The translations under genes and the position numbers were made by a program. Positions 60,602 to 64,000 of a DNA stretch of 64,000 nucleotides are shown in pieces (position 1 is the stretch's first letter; every line of letters begins with the position of its first letter). Origin of the DNA: HGM13233 sp900762805 (GTDB lineage Bacteria; Bacillota; Clostridia; Oscillospirales; Ruminococcaceae). The notes beneath the pieces were generated by a model that was not told the DNA's origin, searched no databases, and saw only the letters and a program-made list of their open reading frames with translations. The stretch covers positions 1-64,000 of the forward strand of contig CALKMA010000013.1 of NCBI GenBank assembly GCA_937993755.1, in the 5' to 3' direction.

Positions 60602-61514
60602 GGGCTTCACCTCCGAACGGTTTTTTGCGGCTCAGCTCGTTGATATAGGGGACCAGCAGGTTCATCAGCAGGATGGCGAACGAGACGCCCTCGGCCAGAT
60701 TGCCGCACAGCCTGATGAGGGCTGTCAGCGCCCCGCAGCCGACGCCGTAGACGGCCTTGCCGAGGTTGCTGTAGGGGGAGGTGACATAGTCAGTCGCCAT
60801 AAAAATGGCGCCCAGCAGCAAGCCGCCCGACAGGATGCTTTCAAGCGGATGGCTGCCGGCGATCGCCGTCAGGATAAAGACGGTGCCGACGAAGCAGCCG
60901 GGAATGATCGGATTGATGACCCGCCGCAGCCACAGATAGACAAAGCCGGCCAGCAGCGCCGCGGCGCAGGTCTCGCCCATCACACCGCCGCAGCGGCCGA
61001 GGAACAGGTCGAGCAGGCCGGGCTCTCCGCCCGCCTTGATGACGGCCAGCGGCGTGGCCGAGGCCACGGCATCGACCGGGTAGCTGTACTGCGACATGGC
61101 GGGGAAGCTGATCATCATCACCACGCGGCCGACGAGCGCCGGATTAGCGAAGTTGCAGCCCAGCCCGCCGAACAGCTGCTTGACGATGATGATAGCGACA
61201 AAGGCGCCGACCGTTACCTGCCACAGCGGGATGGCCGCCGGCAGATTGAGCGCCAGCAGCAGCCCTGTGACGACGGCCGACAGGTCGGACACCGGCACCC
61301 GTTTTTTCATCATGAGGCACCAGAGGCTTTCAAAGGCGACGCAGGAGGCGATGGAAACAGCCATCACCAGCAGCGTGCGCGCCCCGAACCAGACGGCGCT
61401 CATGACAGCGGCGGGCGTCAGCGCGATCAGCACGTCGAGCATGATGCGCGTGATCGACATCTCGGAGTGGAGATGAGGCGCCGCCGATACCTGAAACAGC
61501 TTTTCCGTGTTCAT
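60594..61514 (-). CDS. rnfD: Rnf complex subunit D
   Basis: A 306-residue membrane subunit with about ten helices and a covalent FMN site in VASATPLAVIKAG. Conserved blocks include SAAPHLHSEMSITRIMLDVL and GCNFANPALVGRVVMMISFP. ATG at 61514 forms ATGA with the rnfC stop, so translation is coupled. The longer frame upstream to 61733 lies inside rnfC and is not used. Confidence 0.95.
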   Translation of the reverse strand: MNTEKLFQVSAAPHLHSEMSITRIMLDVLIALTPAAVMSAVWFGARTLLVMAVSIASCVAFESLWCLMMKKRVPVSDLSAVVTGLLLALNLPAAIPLWQVTVGAFVAIIIVKQLFGGLGCNFANPALVGRVVMMISFPAMSQYSYPVDAVASATPLAVIKAGGEPGLLDLFLGRCGGVMGETCAAALLAGFVYLWLRRVINPIIPGCFVGTVFILTAIAGSHPLESILSGGLLLGAIFMATDYVTSPYSNLGKAVYGVGCGALTALIRLCGNLAEGVSFAILLMNLLVPYINELSRKKPFGGEAHE

Positions 61515-62827
61515 TTCTTTCCCGCCTTTCTCAGCTCGATCTTGGCCATCTTCATGCGCTGCGTCAGCGGGCGCTTGGCCGGGCAGACATAGGAGCAGCA
61601 GCCGCATTCGACGCAGGCGCTCACCCCCAGCCGGCCGGCCAGCGCCAGATCCCCGCGGTCGAAGGCCGCCGCGATCTCGACGGGCGACAGACGCATGGGG
61701 CAGCCGTGTACGCAGCGGCCGCAGTGGATGCACGGCTCGATGGTCAGCTCGCGCATCTCGGCCGAGGTCAGGGCCAGAATGGCGTTGGTGCTTTTCAGGA
61801 TGGGGAAATCATCGGTATAAAGGGAGTTGCCCATCATGGGGCCGCCCATGATCAGCTCGCGGCATTCGGCGGCGTAGCCGCCGCAGCTTTCGATGAGGTC
61901 GCGCACCTTGATGCCGACCGGCACGCTGTAGTTGCCGGGCTTTCGGACGGCGCTCCCATCGACCGTCAGACGGCGGCGCACCAGCGGCATGCCGGTTCTG
62001 AGATATTTACTGATAAAGGACAGCGAGGTGACGTTGACCACGATGCAGCCGACGTCGCTCGGCAGCTTGCCGATGGGCACGGCGCGGCCGACGGTGTTGG
62101 CGATCAGCATTTTTTCGGCGCCCTGCGGATAGCGCGAGCTGAGCTTCTGTACCCGCACGCCGGGCAGACAGGCCGTTTTCTGCTGCATCAGCCGGATGGC
62201 GCGCGGCTTGTTGCTCTCAATGGCCAGCACGCCGTTGGGAATGGAGAGGAATTTCATGACGAGCGCCAGCCCCTCAATGACGTCATCGGGCGATTCCATC
62301 ATTTCGCGGTAATCGCTGGTTATGTACGGCTCGCACTCGGCCGCGTTGACGATGAGAGTATCAATCCGGCGGTCCTTGGGCGGACTGAGTTTGACATGCA
62401 TGGGAAAGCCTGCCCCGCCGAGGCCGACAAGCCCGCTGGCCGCCACGGCGGCCACCAGCTCGTCCCGCGTCGTGACGGCGGGCGGCGCGAGCGAGGGGTC
62501 GGGCGTGTTCTTCCCGTCGCTGCGGATAACGACGGCCTGCTTGTACTGGCCGTCGGCAAACAGCACGCGGTCGAGTTTTTCGACGGTGCCGCTGACGCTT
62601 GCGTGGATGTTGGCGCTGACAAAGCTGGCCGCGCGGCCGATCAGCGTACCGACATAGACCTGCTGCCCCTTTTCGACGACGGGCAGCGCCGGCGCGCCGA
62701 TGTGCATGGCCAGTGGGATGGTGACCGTTTCGCCGGCCGGCAGCGTCACCGTTTCACATTCCGCCGTGTTTTTGCGGTGGTCAAGCCGGATGCCCCGTAT
62801 CGACCCCGTTTTCCGATATTCCCTCAC
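61511..62827 (-). CDS. rnfC: Rnf complex subunit C (NADH/iron-sulphur)
   Basis: A 438-residue peripheral subunit. It has an N-terminal barrel-sandwich domain (EKGQQVYVGTLIGR), an NADH/FMN-binding domain with GLGGAGFPMHVKL and NAAECEPYITSDYR, and two [4Fe-4S] clusters near the C-terminus (CIHCGRCVHGCPM; CVECGCCSYVCP). It exchanges electrons with NAD. The start is GTG at 62827 with AAGGA 8 bases upstream. It lies 4 bases after the glutaredoxin gene. Confidence 0.95.
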   Translation of the reverse strand: MREYRKTGSIRGIRLDHRKNTAECETVTLPAGETVTIPLAMHIGAPALPVVEKGQQVYVGTLIGRAASFVSANIHASVSGTVEKLDRVLFADGQYKQAVVIRSDGKNTPDPSLAPPAVTTRDELVAAVAASGLVGLGGAGFPMHVKLSPPKDRRIDTLIVNAAECEPYITSDYREMMESPDDVIEGLALVMKFLSIPNGVLAIESNKPRAIRLMQQKTACLPGVRVQKLSSRYPQGAEKMLIANTVGRAVPIGKLPSDVGCIVVNVTSLSFISKYLRTGMPLVRRRLTVDGSAVRKPGNYSVPVGIKVRDLIESCGGYAAECRELIMGGPMMGNSLYTDDFPILKSTNAILALTSAEMRELTIEPCIHCGRCVHGCPMRLSPVEIAAAFDRGDLALAGRLGVSACVECGCCSYVCPAKRPLTQRMKMAKIELRKAGKK

Positions 62828-62831
62828 GAGA

Positions 62832-63101
62832 TCAGTCCTTTCTGCCGGCGGCCTGCCGCAGGAGCTGTTCCACCTGCTGTCGGGTCACCGCGCCTTCGTG
62901 CAGCTTTTCACTGCCGATAAAATAGCTCGGCACATAATAGTAATCGTAGCGGTCGGCCAGCGCGGGCTGCTCCAGCTCGTCGATCACCTCCACGGGCACG
63001 GCGGCCAGTGCGGGGTCGTCGGCCGTCAGCTCCTGCTGCCACGCCAGCGCGCGGCGGCAGTAAGGGCAGTTTCTCTGAACGAAAATTGTCAATTTCTCCA
63101 T
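62832..63101 (-). CDS. Glutaredoxin-like thiol protein, first gene of the Rnf operon
   Basis: An 89-residue thioredoxin-fold protein with active site CPYC (12-15) and cis-proline in YVPSYFIG. It reduces disulphides or glutathione-type mixed thiols. Placing it first in an rnf operon is unusual; it could help maintain the cysteine-rich Rnf subunits. AAAGGAG precedes the ATG. It carries the operon promoter and operator. Confidence 0.9.
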   Translation of the reverse strand: MEKLTIFVQRNCPYCRRALAWQQELTADDPALAAVPVEVIDELEQPALADRYDYYYVPSYFIGSEKLHEGAVTRQQVEQLLRQAAGRKD

Positions 63102-63120
63102 AAAATTGCTCCTTTGCTAA

Positions 63121-63154
63121 TGTGTATTGTACACAATTTCAAACAACATTGCAA
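63121..63154 (-). promoter_or_regulatory. Promoter of the glutaredoxin-rnf operon with palindromic operator
   Basis: Minus strand TTGCAA (63149-63154), 17-base spacer, TACAAT (63126-63131). A perfect inverted repeat TGTGTA-TTG-TACACA (63121-63135) covers the -10 box, so a dimeric repressor bound there would block polymerase. Confidence 0.75.
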
Positions 63155-63196
63155 CTGTCAAATGCCGTTTTTCGCTCTTTTCTTTTGCCGGAATTA

Positions 63197-63205
63197 TGGT
63201 AAAAT
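63197..63205 (+). promoter_or_regulatory. Extended -10 promoter of the patatin gene
   Basis: TGGTAAAAT (TG extension, TAAAAT -10) about 37 bases before the ATG; AAAGGAG follows in the leader. Confidence 0.55.
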
Positions 63206-63241
63206 AGGAATCAGGACACCAAGCGTTTGAAAGGAGCTACC

Positions 63242-64000
63242 ATGTTTTTCAGAAAACCCAAAAAAGTGGCGCTGGCGCTGGCCGGCGGCGGAGCGCGCGG
63301 CGCCTATCACATCGGCGTCTGGCGGGCGTTGCGGGAGCTGGGCGTCAGGTTCGACATCGTTACCGGCACCTCGGTTGGCGCACTGACCGGCGCTATCATC
63401 GCGCAGGGCGATTACGAAACGGCGGCTGAGACCTTTGGCAATATCAAGAATTCCGACGTTATGGAGCTGCCCGACAATCTCGACGAGCTGGGCGGCTTTG
63501 TGAAATTCGTAGCCAAAAACGGCGGCGTCGATACCACGCCGCTGGCCGAGCTGCTTGAACGGTGCGTCAGCGAGCAGAAGGTGCGCAGCAGCGGCGTCGA
63601 TTTCGGCCTTGTTATCGTGCGCCGCAGCGATATGTATCCCATCGAGGCCACGCTGGACACCATCCCGGAGGGCGAGCTGCTGAAATATATGCTGGCCTCA
63701 GCCTCTATCTTCCCCTTTTTCGCCTCGCCGGACATCGACGGTGAAAAGTATATCGACGGCGGTATGTTCAACAATCTGCCGGTCGGGCTGGCCGACGATA
63801 TGGGCGCCGACGAGGTTATCGCCGTGGATCTGGAGGCCCTCGGTGTCGAAAAGGCCTACAACGGCGGCCTGCCGGTGCGCTTCATCCGCCCGTCCTGGCC
63901 GCTGGGCAGCATCATTGATTTTGACGCCGCCACGGCCAGACGCAATATGCAGCTCGGCTATCTCGACTGCCTCAAGGCCTACCGTGAGCTGGATGGCGTC
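63242..64000 (+). CDS. Patatin-like phospholipase, cut by the window end
   Basis: The first 253 residues of a RssA-type patatin protein. Oxyanion-hole motif GGGARGAYHIGV (15-26), nucleophile Ser44 in GTSVGA, and catalytic Asp in DGGMFNNLPVG near 172. It hydrolyses acyl esters of phospholipids or similar lipids. The start ATG follows GAAAGGAGCTACC. The frame is open at the window edge, so length and C-terminus are unknown. Confidence 0.9.
   Translation, partial: MFFRKPKKVALALAGGGARGAYHIGVWRALRELGVRFDIVTGTSVGALTGAIIAQGDYETAAETFGNIKNSDVMELPDNLDELGGFVKFVAKNGGVDTTPLAELLERCVSEQKVRSSGVDFGLVIVRRSDMYPIEATLDTIPEGELLKYMLASASIFPFFASPDIDGEKYIDGGMFNNLPVGLADDMGADEVIAVDLEALGVEKAYNGGLPVRFIRPSWPLGSIIDFDAATARRNMQLGYLDCLKAYRELDGV

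Overview
The window looks like chromosomal DNA from a GC-rich, anaerobic, Gram-positive gut-type Clostridium relative, most likely a member of the Oscillospiraceae/Ruminococcaceae. This is inferred from several gene types found together: a class B sortase with LPXTG-type wall proteins and a pilin, an Rnf ion-pumping complex, a sodium-pumping oxaloacetate-type decarboxylase, a BglG-type PRD regulator with a beta-glucoside PTS, ECF transport, and strong AGGAGG ribosome binding sites with TTGACA/TATAAT promoters. No plasmid, phage or rRNA genes are seen. Both ends cut through the chromosome; the last gene (patatin) runs off the edge.

Layout. 0.3-2.7 kb: an M28 peptidase and a fructokinase, both minus strand, followed by a decayed duplicate of the fructokinase 3' end. 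3.5-9.7 kb: a 2093-residue wall-anchored PHP-type phosphoesterase with a TTG start. 10.1-11.4 kb: a YibE/F membrane protein. 11.5-16.1 kb: a strong duplicated -35 promoter, a small secreted 12-cysteine protein, and a three-part ABC transporter (two FtsX-type permeases and an ATPase). 16.45 kb: tRNA-Arg(CCT). 16.9-18.4 kb: tandem deoD paralogues. 18.8-19.3 kb: a YgjP-like metallopeptidase. 19.6-25.0 kb: a beta-glucoside PTS operon (PRD regulator, IIA, IIB, IIC, GH1 enzyme). 25.4-26.7 kb: a nitroreductase and a flavin-reductase-like protein. 27.5-30.6 kb: a pilin-like surface protein and a class B sortase, behind a leader with an intrinsic terminator. 31.6-33.5 kb: glutamine-dependent NAD synthetase. 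33.6-35.7 kb: a two-component system. 36.2-39.7 kb: a zinc-ribbon membrane protein, a short hypothetical gene, DUF5131 and a Crp/Fnr-type regulator.

40.3-42.7 kb: pyridoxal-type kinase, ECF S component, trmL and mscL. 42.8-43.6 kb: ParB/Noc-like protein. 44.7-45.6 kb: E2-acyltransferase-like protein. 46.2-49.5 kb: sodium-pumping decarboxylase (oadA, oadG, biotin carrier, oadB). 50.2-53.6 kb: udk, hypothetical, nicotinamidase, pncB and HAD hydrolase in one tightly packed operon. 54.1-57.5 kb: PAP2, flippase-like, pssA and psd, a phosphatidylethanolamine-synthesis operon on the minus strand. 57.8-63.1 kb: glutaredoxin, rnfCDGEAB and a small protein, minus strand. 63.2 kb to the end: a patatin-like phospholipase.

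Functional themes. Energy: Rnf and the biotin-dependent decarboxylase both link carbon metabolism to ion gradients. Cofactors: nadE, nicotinamidase and pncB recycle NAD, while the kinase and S component salvage a vitamin, probably B6. Surface: two sortase substrates and one sortase. Repeats: many of the intergenic regions contain a 40-160 bp direct duplication, and at least two of these have copied the 3' end of a neighbouring gene.
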